Source: Alphaproteobacteria bacterium (GTDB lineage: Bacteria > Pseudomonadota > Alphaproteobacteria > UBA8366). From it: a stretch of 64,000 nucleotides of DNA. Both the position numbers and the translations under genes were made by a program. The DNA is taken from contig WHUA01000001.1 of NCBI GenBank assembly GCA_009377445.1, positions 124,001 to 188,000 of the forward strand, given 5' to 3'. A model generated the notes under the pieces. It had not been told where the DNA came from. It made no database searches and was given only the letters and a program-made list of their open reading frames with translations. Below are positions 26,426-35,416 of the stretch, in pieces. The stretch's first letter is position 1; each line of letters opens with the position of its first letter.

Positions 26426-27820
26426 CTACAGCGGCGGCCGGCGGGCGGTCCATTCGGTAGCTTGTTCGTAAGCCCAGCCGATACGGAGCGCCATGGCCTC
26501 GTCATAGCCGGCGCACACGATGTGCAGCGAGGTCGGCAGCCCGGTCTTCGTGAAGCCGTTCGGAACCGCCAGCGCGCAGCGATCGAGGATATTTACCATC
26601 CGCGTGAACCCCGCCGGCGTGCCCGACTGGTCGATTTCCCGCACCGCGGGGGCCGGCGTCGCCGTGGTCGGCGTGAGCAGCGCATCGTAGCCGGCGAGCG
26701 CGGCGGCGAAATCACGTATCAGGTCAGCGCGCCTTTTAAGCGTGTCGAGATAGGCTCGCGCGGTCATATCACGGCCGCGCCAGATGCGGGGGCGCACGTC
26801 GCGGTCGATCGGCAGGTCCATGTCGTCGACGAGGTCACCGACGAAATGATAACCCTCGGCGCCGATGATATCGCCCGCCATGCTGCCCATCGCCGCGAAG
26901 GCGCAGGGGAGCGACACTTCTTCCACCGACGCGCCGAGCTCCCGCAATTTCTCGACCGACGCATCGAACGCGGCGAGCACTTCGGGATCGACGCCGTTCC
27001 GCTCGCGCGCGGGCATCAGGGCAAGCCGGAGGCCTGCGACGCCGCGCTTCATCTGCGGCAGCGGATCCTCGAATGTGACGCCGCGGGTCATCGGGTCGAG
27101 CGGATCGGGTCCCTGCATCGCGTTGTAGAGCAGCGCCGCATCCTCTACGGAGCGGGCCATCGGTCCCGGCGTGTCGAGCGTGCTCGCCAGCGGCAGCACG
27201 CCATGACAGCTCACGCGGCCTACCGTCGTCTTGAGCCCGGCGAGGCCGCACCAGGAGGATGGCAGCCGCACCGAGCCGCCGGTGTCCGTGCCGATACCCC
27301 AGGGCGCCAGTCCTGCCGACACTGCCACGCCCGTGCCGGAGCTGGACCCGCCCGGCGCCCGATGAACCTTCGTGTCCCAGGGGTTCCACGGCGTGCCCAT
27401 GTGCTCGTTGGTGCCCCAGCCGCCCATCGCGAACTCGACGGAATGAGTCTTGCCGATCACGATCATGCCGGCGGCGATCAGTTTCTTCGCGAGCGTCGCC
27501 GTTACCGTCGAGACCCGGTCTTTCAACGCGTAGGAGCCGCCGGTCGTGACCCGGCCCTCCAAGTCGACGATGTCCTTGAGCGCGACCGGTATGCCGTGCA
27601 GCGGCCCTGCCGCATGGCCCGACCGGATCGCGCCCTCGGCCGCGCGGGCGGCCTGACGCGCATCGTCGCCGTAGACGGTCACATAAGCATGGAGCTTGCC
27701 GTCATGCCTCGCGATCCGCTCCAGCAGGACGTCCACCAGATCGACCGGCGACAGGCGGCCCGCCCGGATCGCGGCAGCGAGGTCGCGGACCGGCGAAAAG
27801 GCGGGATCGAGATCAGGCAT
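26426..27820 (-). CDS. Amidase (amidase signature family)
   Basis: 464 residues. The catalytic Ser-cisSer-Lys core is present: the Lys in IPVALKDIVDLEG, the glycine/serine-rich GGSSSGTGVAVSAGLAP, and GTDTGGSVRLPSSWCG with the nucleophilic Ser. It hydrolyses a carboxamide, releasing ammonia; the specific substrate is unknown and GatA is excluded by context. It begins 6 bases after the CoA-transferase stop and is the last of a three-gene operon. Confidence 0.92.
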   Translation of the reverse strand: MPDLDPAFSPVRDLAAAIRAGRLSPVDLVDVLLERIARHDGKLHAYVTVYGDDARQAARAAEGAIRSGHAAGPLHGIPVALKDIVDLEGRVTTGGSYALKDRVSTVTATLAKKLIAAGMIVIGKTHSVEFAMGGWGTNEHMGTPWNPWDTKVHRAPGGSSSGTGVAVSAGLAPWGIGTDTGGSVRLPSSWCGLAGLKTTVGRVSCHGVLPLASTLDTPGPMARSVEDAALLYNAMQGPDPLDPMTRGVTFEDPLPQMKRGVAGLRLALMPARERNGVDPEVLAAFDASVEKLRELGASVEEVSLPCAFAAMGSMAGDIIGAEGYHFVGDLVDDMDLPIDRDVRPRIWRGRDMTARAYLDTLKRRADLIRDFAAALAGYDALLTPTTATPAPAVREIDQSGTPAGFTRMVNILDRCALAVPNGFTKTGLPTSLHIVCAGYDEAMALRIGWAYEQATEWTARRPPL

Positions 27821-27826
27821 AAAAGG

Positions 27827-28987
27827 TCACTCCGCCGCCTTTTCCTCCGCCTCCAGCTCGGAGAGAACCTCATGCGTGTGCTCGCCCAGCAGCGGCGCGG
27901 CGCGGCGGATCGAGCCTTTGGTATCCGACAGCTTGACCGGGGTGCCGAGCGTGCGCTGCCGTCCCGCCGCGGTGTGGTCGACCTCCACCACCATCTCGCG
28001 CGCGAGCACGTGCGGATCGTGGAAGACTTCGTCGTGATACATCACCGGGCCGGCGGGGATGCCTACCGCGTCCAGCTTCGCGAACCATTCCTCCGAGGTG
28101 GCGGTCTTGAAGCGCTCCTGCAGCAGGGCGACCAGCGCCTTGTTGTTGGCGACGCGGTCGGCCTTGGCGAGGAAGCGCGGGTCCTGGGTCAGCTCTTCGC
28201 AGCCCAGTACCTTGCACGCCTTGAGCCACAGGTTCTGCGCCGCCGCGCCCAGCACCAGCCAGCCGTTCTTGGTCTGGAACACCTGGTAGGGCGAGCTGCC
28301 GCGGTGCTGCTGGCCGATGCGCGCCGGCCGCTTGTCGGTCGCGAAATAGGATGCCGCTTCGTAGACGCATTTGGAGACGGCGGACTCGAACAGCGACACG
28401 TCGACAAGCTGGCCACGGCCCGTCTGCTCCCGCGCCGCCAGCGCCGTCAGCACGCCGATCGCGGCGAACATGCCGCCGGTGGTGTCCGAGATGGGAATCG
28501 GCAGGCGGTGCGGCGGCCCGTCCTCGTCGCCGCAGATCGCCATGAGGCCGGACATCGCCTGCGCCACCAGGTCGAAGCCGCCGCGCGGCGAATAGGGCCC
28601 GGTCTGCCCGAAGCCGGAGACCGAGCAATAGACCAGCCGGGGATTCAGCTTTTTCAGGTCGTCATAGCCGAGCCCCAATCGCTTGGAGACGCCGGGCCGC
28701 CAGTTCTCGATGAAGACGTCGGCCCGCGCCGCGAGCTTGCGGCAGGTCTCGACGTCCTTCGGGTCCTTCAGGTCGAGCTCGATGCCGCGCTTGTTGCGGT
28801 TCCACAGCATGAAGGGCGCGCTCTCGCCGTTCACGAAGGGCGGCGTCTTGCGCAGCACGTCGCCCTCGCCCTTGCGCTCGACCTTGATCACGTCCGCGCC
28901 CTGGTCGCCCAGGATCATGGCGCAATAAGGCCCCGACAGGTTCGAGGTCATGTCGACCACTCTGATATGCGATAGCGCGCCCGGCAT
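27827..28987 (-). CDS. CaiB/BaiF family (class III) CoA-transferase
   Basis: 386 residues of the formyl-CoA transferase fold: HIRVVDMTSNLSGPYCAM at the N-terminus, DQGADVIKVER, NRNKRGIELDLKDP, FIENWRPGVSKRLGLG and GFGQTGPYSPRGGFDLVAQAMSG are all family hallmarks; the Asp after IENWRPG-type motifs belongs to this class. It moves CoA between carboxylic acids. It is the middle gene of the operon with an amidohydrolase upstream (25 bases) and an amidase downstream (6 bases). Confidence 0.93.
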   Translation of the reverse strand: MPGALSHIRVVDMTSNLSGPYCAMILGDQGADVIKVERKGEGDVLRKTPPFVNGESAPFMLWNRNKRGIELDLKDPKDVETCRKLAARADVFIENWRPGVSKRLGLGYDDLKKLNPRLVYCSVSGFGQTGPYSPRGGFDLVAQAMSGLMAICGDEDGPPHRLPIPISDTTGGMFAAIGVLTALAAREQTGRGQLVDVSLFESAVSKCVYEAASYFATDKRPARIGQQHRGSSPYQVFQTKNGWLVLGAAAQNLWLKACKVLGCEELTQDPRFLAKADRVANNKALVALLQERFKTATSEEWFAKLDAVGIPAGPVMYHDEVFHDPHVLAREMVVEVDHTAAGRQRTLGTPVKLSDTKGSIRRAAPLLGEHTHEVLSELEAEEKAAE

Positions 28988-29012
28988 TGCTCTCTCCTCC
29001 AGCTCGGATGAT

Positions 29013-29882
29013 TCAGTCGTCGAAATCGTACAGCACCGCCGCGTTGTCCGCGAATATGGCGTCCCGGACCTTCTTGTCCGGCACCCAGTCGAGCATCACG
29101 TCCAGCAGGTCGGCCTCCTCCGGCTTGTCGTCCGCGCCGGTGTGGCCGGGATGCGGCCAGTTCGCCGCCCAGACAAGCCGGTCCGGACGGACGTCGACCA
29201 GCGCCCGCACCTTGTCGCCGACATCGGCGTAGCGCGGCGGCCCGTCGAGGGTCGCGAGATAGGGCGCCGAGATCTTCACCCAGCACTTGCCCGTCTCCAT
29301 GAAGCGCAGCAGCGCCTGAAACCCCGGGTCGCCGACGCCGGTCTCCGCCGGCGTGCGCCCCACATGGTCGATGACGACATCGATCGGGAGGCTTTTCAGC
29401 AGCGGCATGGCATCGGGCAGCCAGTTGCCGTGATCCTGCGCCTGAAGATGCCAGCCGAAGGGCGCGACCTTCTTCGCCATCGCCGGCGCGTCCTCGAGCT
29501 TGAGATCGTCGACCAGGAGAAAGAACCGGATGCCGCGCATCCCGGCGTCGTGCAGGCGCTGCAGCTCCTGCTTGCTCACGTCGGTCTTCGTCACCGCGAC
29601 GCCGCGCGCCCGCGATTTTCCGAAATACGCCATCGCGTCGAGCGAGCATGTGTTGTCGTAGCTGTAGAGCGACGGCTGGACGATGACGCAGCGCTCCATG
29701 CCAAGGCGGTCGAGCATGCGGGCATATTCCTCGACGGAAGCGCCGTAGTCCGGCGTCCGCCCCGGAAAGCGCCGGTACTTCTCCGCCGGGCCGTAGACGT
29801 GGGAATGCGTCTCGCAGGCCTTCGGCGGCATCGCGAGCTTCGGCTTCCGTCCCGCGCCGGATACCTTGTATGCGTCGGTCAT
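29013..29882 (-). CDS. Amidohydrolase family protein, 2-pyrone-4,6-dicarboxylate lactonase-like
   Basis: 289 residues. The metal motif at the start of the barrel, ACETHSHVYGP, and the later VVIDHVGRTP and WAANWPHPG fit the LigI-type branch of the amidohydrolase superfamily (hydrolysis of lactones such as 2-pyrone-4,6-dicarboxylate). It heads a three-gene leftward operon with a CoA-transferase and an amidase, which points to breakdown of an aromatic- or lactone-derived acid. The substrate is inference. The ATG giving MTDAYKVSG follows GGAGAAG. Confidence 0.85.
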   Translation of the reverse strand: MTDAYKVSGAGRKPKLAMPPKACETHSHVYGPAEKYRRFPGRTPDYGASVEEYARMLDRLGMERCVIVQPSLYSYDNTCSLDAMAYFGKSRARGVAVTKTDVSKQELQRLHDAGMRGIRFFLLVDDLKLEDAPAMAKKVAPFGWHLQAQDHGNWLPDAMPLLKSLPIDVVIDHVGRTPAETGVGDPGFQALLRFMETGKCWVKISAPYLATLDGPPRYADVGDKVRALVDVRPDRLVWAANWPHPGHTGADDKPEEADLLDVMLDWVPDKKVRDAIFADNAAVLYDFDD

Positions 29883-30124
29883 CGACTTCTCCTTGTTGTC
29901 GCAGCCGGAAGTATTTCGAGAAATTGCATCGCGTGGACTATGATGCCCGGAAAGTGGGCAAACCGCATAATCGCCCGCGCGCCGCATTCGAGGAAAGCCC
30001 CGAGAGTTGCCCAGCCATCAAGTCCTCGCCGCGGCGGCCGTCTGCGCCGCCCATACAGCCGCCTGCCCCCACATCAATCCTTCTTGCCGGACGCGACAGG
30101 CGATTGGGACCGGCATTGTGCGTG

Positions 30125-30195
30125 CTTCGACCGGCTCAGCATGAGGCTTTATCTTTGTGCCACGAAGATTTCTCCTCATCCTGAGCCTGTCGAAG
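30125..30195. repeat. Palindromic repeat (CTTCGAC...GTCGAAG type)
   Basis: Imperfect inverted repeat with arms CTTCGACCGGCTCAGCATGAGG and CCTCATCCTGAGCCTGTCGAAG around a loop of about 27 bases. It resembles the CTTCGACAAGCTCAGGATGAG elements abundant in alphaproteobacterial genomes. It occupies the 438-base gap (29883-30320) between the amidohydrolase operon start and the MFS gene; nothing else in that gap is recognisable apart from a small CCCCGAAAGGGG hairpin near 30240. Confidence 0.75.
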
Positions 30196-30320
30196 GACGC
30201 ACAGCGGTTCTCCATCACCCGCGTATGCGATTTTCCTGCCCCGAAAGGGGAAAGGACTTTGTTGTGGTACGAGGAGATGCGTGAATGCCGTAGCCTGACA
30301 GCCGGGAAGGCGTTTCCCCG

Positions 30321-31583
30321 ATGACCGACGGCAGCAAGGATGGCAGCAGCAGGCGCGTCCGGCCGATCGACCTGTTCCGCGACCGCAACTACCGCGGACT
30401 CTGGCTTTCGGGGGCCTGCACGGGAGTCGTGCGGTGGCTCGAGGTGCTGGCCGCCAGCATCTTCGTGTTCGAAGTCACCGGGTCGGCGTTTCAGACGGCC
30501 CTGGTCACCTTCTTCCGCTTCCTGCCGATGGTGCTGCTCGGCGCGGCGGTCGGCACGCTGGCGGAGCGCCTCGACCGCAAGAAGTTCATGCTGGCGACGC
30601 TCGCCGCGCTCTGCATCGTTTCCGGGGCGCTCTGTTTGTCGGCCTTTACCGGGCATCTCACCGTCTGGCAGGCGATGCTGGGGATCTTCCTCGGCGGGGC
30701 GCTGTTCGCCACGGATTTCCCGTTCCGGCGCACGATGATGGGCGAGATCGCCGGGCCGCACCGGGCCGGCGCCGCGCTCGCCTTCGACTCGGTGACGAAC
30801 AGCACCACCCGCCTGCTCGGGCCGCTCGGCGCGGGCGTGCTGTACGACCAGGTCGGGATATACGGCGCCTATCTTCTCTGCTGCGTGCTCTACGCCGCGG
30901 CCTTCCTGACCATGCTGCCGGTGCGCCACGCCGCCGAGGCGACCGCGACCGTCGCCTCGAAATACCTGACCAACATGATGGAAGGGATCCAGTTCATCCG
31001 CGGCCAGCGGATGATCGTGGGGGCGCTGCTGGTCACCATCATCACCAACATGTTCGTCGTTCCCTTCGCTTCCCTGATCCCGGTCATCGGCAAGGAACGG
31101 ATGGAGCTGAGCGCGTCGCTGATCGGCATTCTCGCTTCGGCAGAAGGGATCGGCGCGATGATCGGCGCCATCGCCATCGTGGCCGTGCAGCCGCGGAACT
31201 TCCCGCGCACCTACATTCTCGGAACCTTGTTCTTCATGCTGGGCGTTCTCTGGTTCGCGACGCTCGACACCTTCCTCGCCGCCATAGCGGTGCTCATCGT
31301 CGCCGGGCTGGGGCACGCCGGATTCTCGACCACCCAGTCGGCGATCATGTTCAGCGCGGCGACGCCGGAAATGCGCGCGCGCGTGCTGGGCGTCCTCGCC
31401 ACCTGCATCGGCGCCGGGCCGCTCGGCGTTCTGAACCTGGGCCTGCTCGCCACTTGGCTCGGCGCGAACTGGGCCATCGTCGTGATGACGGCGGAAGGGC
31501 TGGTGCTGCTCGCCGTCGTCGCCGCGATCTGGCCCGAGCTTTACCGCAGCCCGCGGCCGGTCAGCGAAAAAGCAGCAGGATGA
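30321..31583 (+). CDS. MFS transporter, EntS-like
   Basis: 420 residues with about 12 membrane spans, organised in two halves. The first loop carries GTLAERLDRKKFML (the MFS motif between spans 2 and 3). It belongs to the MFS_3 group that includes the enterobactin exporter EntS and macrolide exporters. Its substrate is unknown. The 3' end overlaps the convergent DMT transporter gene by 23 bases. The ATG at 30321 has no strong ribosome binding site; the N-terminus (SSRRVRPIDLFRDRNYRG) is typical. Confidence 0.88.
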   Translation: MTDGSKDGSSRRVRPIDLFRDRNYRGLWLSGACTGVVRWLEVLAASIFVFEVTGSAFQTALVTFFRFLPMVLLGAAVGTLAERLDRKKFMLATLAALCIVSGALCLSAFTGHLTVWQAMLGIFLGGALFATDFPFRRTMMGEIAGPHRAGAALAFDSVTNSTTRLLGPLGAGVLYDQVGIYGAYLLCCVLYAAAFLTMLPVRHAAEATATVASKYLTNMMEGIQFIRGQRMIVGALLVTIITNMFVVPFASLIPVIGKERMELSASLIGILASAEGIGAMIGAIAIVAVQPRNFPRTYILGTLFFMLGVLWFATLDTFLAAIAVLIVAGLGHAGFSTTQSAIMFSAATPEMRARVLGVLATCIGAGPLGVLNLGLLATWLGANWAIVVMTAEGLVLLAVVAAIWPELYRSPRPVSEKAAG

Positions 31584-32469
31584 CGATGCCGACCACGATC
31601 ATCGCCATGCCGATGATTTCGTAACGGGTCGAGCGCTCCTTGAACACGACGTAGGACGTGACGAGCGAGAGGATCAGCTCGATCTGTCCCAGCGTTCGGA
31701 CGTAGGCCGCGTTCTCCAAGGTCATGGCGTTGAACCAGCAGATCGATCCCGCCACGCCCGTCAGCCCGACCAGGAAGGAGAAGCGGAGATTGCGGAAGAT
31801 GGCGGCGATCTGCCCGCGCTCCCGCCACAGCATGTAGACGGTCATCATCGCAAGCTGCATCGACGAAACCCAGACGAGGGTGACGGCGGCGGGCATCAGG
31901 AAGCCCTTAGCGCCGAGCGACAGGCTGGCCGCCCGGGCGCCGACAGCCGCGACCGCGAAGCCGGTCCCCGATACGATGCCCCAGAGCGCGATGCGATTGG
32001 TCCAGCCGGTGAGGAAGCCCCGCCACGAGGCCTGGCCGTGCGCGATCGAGATCGTCATCACCCCCGCGACGCTGACGACGACGGCGAGGAAGCCCGCCGC
32101 GCTCATCGTCTGGCCGAAGAAGGCGAGACCGATCAGCGCGGTCTGCACGGCCTCCGTCTTCGTATAGGTGGTTCCGACCGCGAAATTGCGGAAAGAGAAC
32201 AAATGCACGAGCAGGAAGGTGCCGACGATCTGGCCGACCCCGGCGAGAAAGGCCAGGAACAGGAATTTCCCAGAAATCGCCGGCACCGGCTCGCCCGTCG
32301 TCCAAATCAAAGACGCCAGATAGAGAAGCGCCAGCGGCATGCCGAACAGGAAGCGCACGTAAGTGACCGCGCTGGTCGTCAGCTCGGCCTTCAGATGCTT
32401 CTGCAGCCCCGTCCGGACCGTCTGGAAGACGACGGCCGCGATTGTGATCGGCACCCAGAGCTCAAACAT
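31561..32469 (-). CDS. DMT-superfamily (EamA-like) transporter
   Basis: 302 residues with ten predicted spans: MFELWVPITIAAVVFQTVR at the start, then TTYTKTEAVQTALIGLAFFGQ, and in the second half GSICWFNAMTLENAAYVRTLGQIE followed by VVFKERSTRYEIIGM, a usual ending of EamA repeat two. The substrate is unknown. It overlaps the MFS gene tail-to-tail. Immediately upstream on the same strand (38 bases) is the Rieske gene, so both may be co-transcribed. Confidence 0.87.
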   Translation of the reverse strand: MFELWVPITIAAVVFQTVRTGLQKHLKAELTTSAVTYVRFLFGMPLALLYLASLIWTTGEPVPAISGKFLFLAFLAGVGQIVGTFLLVHLFSFRNFAVGTTYTKTEAVQTALIGLAFFGQTMSAAGFLAVVVSVAGVMTISIAHGQASWRGFLTGWTNRIALWGIVSGTGFAVAAVGARAASLSLGAKGFLMPAAVTLVWVSSMQLAMMTVYMLWRERGQIAAIFRNLRFSFLVGLTGVAGSICWFNAMTLENAAYVRTLGQIELILSLVTSYVVFKERSTRYEIIGMAMIVVGIVILLLFR

Positions 32470-32507
32470 GACGCACCGATCCGTTCTTATTCTTTTGCAA
32501 GTTCCCG

Positions 32508-32888
32508 CTAGCCAAGGTCGGAAAGGACTTTGCTGATCTCGTCCACGAGCGCGACGCCGCTGCGCTCGAGCCAAACGCTGCCGCGCTCGACCCGGATGGG
32601 AGCCGGCCGGAGCGCCTTGCCTTCGCAAGGGCCCTCGATGCAGACGCCGTCCTCGAACCGGAAATAGGCGCCGTGCCCCTGGCATTGGAGGAAATGGCCG
32701 CCTGCGTCGAGAAACTCCCCGGTCGCGAAGTCGAGCCGCGACGGCACATGCGGGCAGGAATTGACGTAGCCGTAGACTGCCCCGCCGCGGCGCGCGACGA
32801 TGATGCGCTGGGCAAAGCCCGGCCCCTCCACGGCGAAGCCGCGCGCCCCGCCGTCAGGAATGTCCGCGAAGCGGCAAAGCTCGAGCAT
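32508..32888 (-). CDS. Rieske [2Fe-2S] domain protein
   Basis: 126 residues forming one Rieske domain. The cluster ligands are visible: Cys45-x-His47 (SCPHVPSRL) and Cys69-x-x-His72 (LQCQGHGAYF). There is no catalytic oxygenase domain, so this is a stand-alone ferredoxin-like or regulatory Rieske protein, perhaps an electron donor. It lies between a VOC gene upstream and a DMT transporter downstream on the same strand. The partner is unknown. Confidence 0.9.
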   Translation of the reverse strand: MLELCRFADIPDGGARGFAVEGPGFAQRIIVARRGGAVYGYVNSCPHVPSRLDFATGEFLDAGGHFLQCQGHGAYFRFEDGVCIEGPCEGKALRPAPIRVERGSVWLERSGVALVDEISKVLSDLG

Positions 32889-32927
32889 GCGGGTGAGCGG
32901 CGCGCGGGACGCGCGCGCCGGCCCTTC

Positions 32928-33320
32928 CTAGCCGTTCTTGTGCTTGGTGTCGAAATAGCCGGTGGGCGAGATCTCGGCGACGACGCCGAATGGCGAGCGG
33001 AACTTGATCGGTAGAATCCCGGGCTTCGACAATATCTCGCAGCCCATCTCCTTGAGCTGCTTGTGGGAGGATTCGAGGTCCGTCACTTCGACGCCGAAGT
33101 GGTGGATGCAGGGGCCGGCGCCGGACAGGCCGGCCTCGGGCGAGTCCTCGCTGTCGTACTGGATGATCGCCAGGTCGATGACGCCGTCGGTGAGATGGCA
33201 GGAGGTATGGTCGCGTACCTTCGACTGCTTCAGTTCCTCGAAGCCGAACAGGTTCTTGTAGAAGACCTTGGCCTTGTCGACGTCGGGAACCTTGACGGCG
33301 ATGTGATAGATCTTGGACAT
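32928..33320 (-). CDS. VOC (glyoxalase-fold) family protein
   Basis: 130 residues with the paired beta-alpha-beta-beta-beta modules of the vicinal oxygen chelate superfamily: IYHIAVKVPDVDKAKVFYKNLFGF in module one and CIHHFGVEVTDLESSHKQLKE in module two, with His and Glu metal ligands (VAEISPTGYF). It may be a dioxygenase, lyase or isomerase. The ATG follows GGGAGTA. It heads a run of three leftward genes (VOC, Rieske, DMT) and is divergent from the TauE gene. Confidence 0.88.
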   Translation of the reverse strand: MSKIYHIAVKVPDVDKAKVFYKNLFGFEELKQSKVRDHTSCHLTDGVIDLAIIQYDSEDSPEAGLSGAGPCIHHFGVEVTDLESSHKQLKEMGCEILSKPGILPIKFRSPFGVVAEISPTGYFDTKHKNG

Positions 33321-33484
33321 GGGGCGGTACTCCCTTTCCGAAGGATGCTGCTGGTCCCGTTATAGCCGGAGATCGCGAACGGGGCCAAGAGTCCCCACCT
33401 TTTACGGCGGCGCAGGTCCGTCCATGGATGCTGCGGACGAGCCGCGGCACGACGATAACTATTTGCGATTAAATAATAATCGTC

Positions 33485-33507
33485 ACACCCCGGCTTGTCC
33501 GGGGTGT
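33485..33507. repeat. Short perfect palindrome with CTTGT loop
   Basis: ACACCCCGG, loop CTTGT, CCGGGGTGT: nine-base perfect arms. The same CTTGT loop is present in the hairpin at 37889-37911. It is part of a repeat family common in alphaproteobacteria. It lies in the 273-base divergent gap between the VOC and TauE genes, next to an A+T-rich patch with TTTGCGATTAA at 33463-33473. Confidence 0.6.
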
Positions 33508-33593
33508 CCATCGGGGCACGTCGATTGTCGATGTCGAGCGAAGCGTATAGTACTTCTCCCGTCCCGATCCTTTCCGCCGAGTATCCTTCACTC

Positions 33594-34385
33594 ATGCCTG
33601 ACGGCCTCATTCCTTTCAGCGACGTGTCGACCTACGCGATCGCCGGCATCGTCGTCGTCTATTTCCTGTCCTACTTCATCCGCGGAACGCTCGGCTTCGG
33701 CTCGGCGATGCCTGCCGTGCTCGGCGGGGCCTGGGTATTGCCGCCGCACGACGCGGTGCTGCTCGCGCTGCTCACGGCATTCTTCGCGCAGGTCCAGCTC
33801 CTGCCGCAGGGCGTCCGCGAGGCGAACTGGCGGGTCGCCAAGCCGATGATCGCCGGCATGGTCATCTCGGTGGTGATCGGCGTATGGATATTCGCCAAGC
33901 TCGAGGCCGCATGGCTGACGGTCGTGCTCGGCGCCTGCCTCTCGCTGGCGGTGCTGGTCGATATCGGCGGGCTCGCGGAGCGCGCCTCGAAACACATGCG
34001 GCTCGACCGGGCGTCCATCGCCTTCGGGCTCTCCGCGGCCGCCGGGCTGCTCGCCGCGGTCGCCGGCGCGGGCTCCAATTATTTTCTCTCCTTCTACCTG
34101 CGCTGGGCGACCCCCGACCGTCTCGCCTTCCGCGCCACGAACATCGTCCTGTCCGGAGCCATGGTGCTGTGGCGGTTCGTGGTCACCTTCGTGCTCGGCC
34201 TGCTCACCATCAAGCTCGCGATCGAGGCGGCGCTGCTGATGCCGGCGGTCTACGCCGGCGGCTGGGCCGGCCGCCACTTCGCCATGCGCGTGCCGACGAA
34301 GCAGTTCTTCGGCGTCTTCCGCGTCCTGCTGCTGGCGGCTTCCGTGGCCTTGATCTGGAAGGGCCTTGCGGCGCTGCCGAGCTGA
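33594..34385 (+). CDS. TauE/SafE family sulfite/sulfonate exporter-like permease
   Basis: 263 residues with about seven to eight hydrophobic spans in two repeats. RGTLGFGSAMPAVLGG after the first span and LLAAVAGAGSNYFLSFYLR at the start of repeat two are the family's glycine-rich re-entrant motifs. Members export sulfite, sulfoacetate or other organosulfur anions, or import such anions. It stands at the head of a same-strand group with TauD, rhodanese and TauD genes. Transport of sulfur anions is inference. Confidence 0.87.
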   Translation: MPDGLIPFSDVSTYAIAGIVVVYFLSYFIRGTLGFGSAMPAVLGGAWVLPPHDAVLLALLTAFFAQVQLLPQGVREANWRVAKPMIAGMVISVVIGVWIFAKLEAAWLTVVLGACLSLAVLVDIGGLAERASKHMRLDRASIAFGLSAAAGLLAAVAGAGSNYFLSFYLRWATPDRLAFRATNIVLSGAMVLWRFVVTFVLGLLTIKLAIEAALLMPAVYAGGWAGRHFAMRVPTKQFFGVFRVLLLAASVALIWKGLAALPS

Positions 34386-34546
34386 CCGGCGGTTTGCGCG
34401 ACGGGGCGCCGCGGCTCTATAGTTTCGCGACAAACAAGCAAGAAACGAGGAAACGCCCGGACGGACGGGTTGCCTGCGACGGCGAGCCGCCTGCTTCGTC
34501 CTGGGGATGCCTTCACACCCTCAGCCATGCGCAGGAGACAGGCAGG

Positions 34547-35392
34547 ATGCTCGAAATCAGACCCCTCAGCGACGCCCTCGGCGCGGAAGTGTCGGGGCTG
34601 GACCTCACCCGGCAGCTCGACGACGAGACGATATCGGCGATCAAGAAAGCCTTCCTGAAGCATCACCTACTCTGCATTCGCAGCACGCCGCTGGAGCCGG
34701 CCGATTTCGCCCGGGTCGCGGGATATTTCGGCAAGCCGCAGCTACAGCTCCTGCGCCGGAAGCGCCATGGCGAGACGCCGGAGGTCAGCATTCTCGAAAG
34801 CACCTACAAGCGCCCGGAGGACAAGCCGGACGACATGCGCCTCGTCCGCCTGTCCGGCTGGCACACCGATGACTCCTATTTCGCCGTGCCGGCCAAGGCG
34901 ACCATGCTGCAATCGATCAGGATTCCCGACAGCGGCGGCGAGACCAAGTTCTGCAACATGCGGAAAGCCTATGCGGACCTGCCGGAGGAGAAGAAGCGGC
35001 AGGTCGGCGGCCTGCGCGCGGTGCATGGCTACGACACCAAGCGCGCGCCGGCGCGCGCCATCACGCTGACCAAGGAAGAAGAGTCGGAAACGCCGGAGGT
35101 CGACCACCCCCTCGTCCGCACGCATGACGATACCGGCGAGAAGGCGATCTATTTCAATTCCAACCGGACCGATCGCATCGTCGGCATGGCGCCCGCAGAG
35201 AGCGACGCCCTGCTCGACCACGTGTACCAGCACGTCACCCAGCCGAAATACCAGTACCGTCACAAATGGCGTGTCGGCGACATCCTGCTGTGGGATAACC
35301 GCTGCCTGATGCACGCCGTCAACATGGACTTCCCCGTGGGCCAGCCGCGCATGCATCAGCGCATCCTGCTGCAGGGCGCCCGCCCCGTCTGA
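34547..35392 (+). CDS. TauD/TfdA family Fe(II)/2-oxoglutarate dioxygenase (copy 2)
   Basis: 281 residues. The metal triad is His106-x-Asp108 (GWHTDDSYF) and His256 (NRCLMHAVN), with Arg272 for 2-oxoglutarate. The N-terminus (LSDALGAEVSGLDLTRQLDD) is typical. Its closest local relative is copy 3 at 37021. It precedes the four-domain rhodanese gene by 24 bases, so the two probably form an operon. The substrate is not known; sulfonate or carboxylate ethers are candidates. An AGGCAGG site precedes the ATG. Confidence 0.93.
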   Translation: MLEIRPLSDALGAEVSGLDLTRQLDDETISAIKKAFLKHHLLCIRSTPLEPADFARVAGYFGKPQLQLLRRKRHGETPEVSILESTYKRPEDKPDDMRLVRLSGWHTDDSYFAVPAKATMLQSIRIPDSGGETKFCNMRKAYADLPEEKKRQVGGLRAVHGYDTKRAPARAITLTKEEESETPEVDHPLVRTHDDTGEKAIYFNSNRTDRIVGMAPAESDALLDHVYQHVTQPKYQYRHKWRVGDILLWDNRCLMHAVNMDFPVGQPRMHQRILLQGARPV

Positions 35393-35416
35393 CCCCGAAC
35401 CGGAGCAAAACCACAT

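Noticed and set aside
25595..28975. A very long plus-strand frame opposite the tetR, amidase and CoA-transferase genes
   Set aside because: Antisense to three clear genes with conserved motifs; the product is His/Arg/Ala-rich with no domain.
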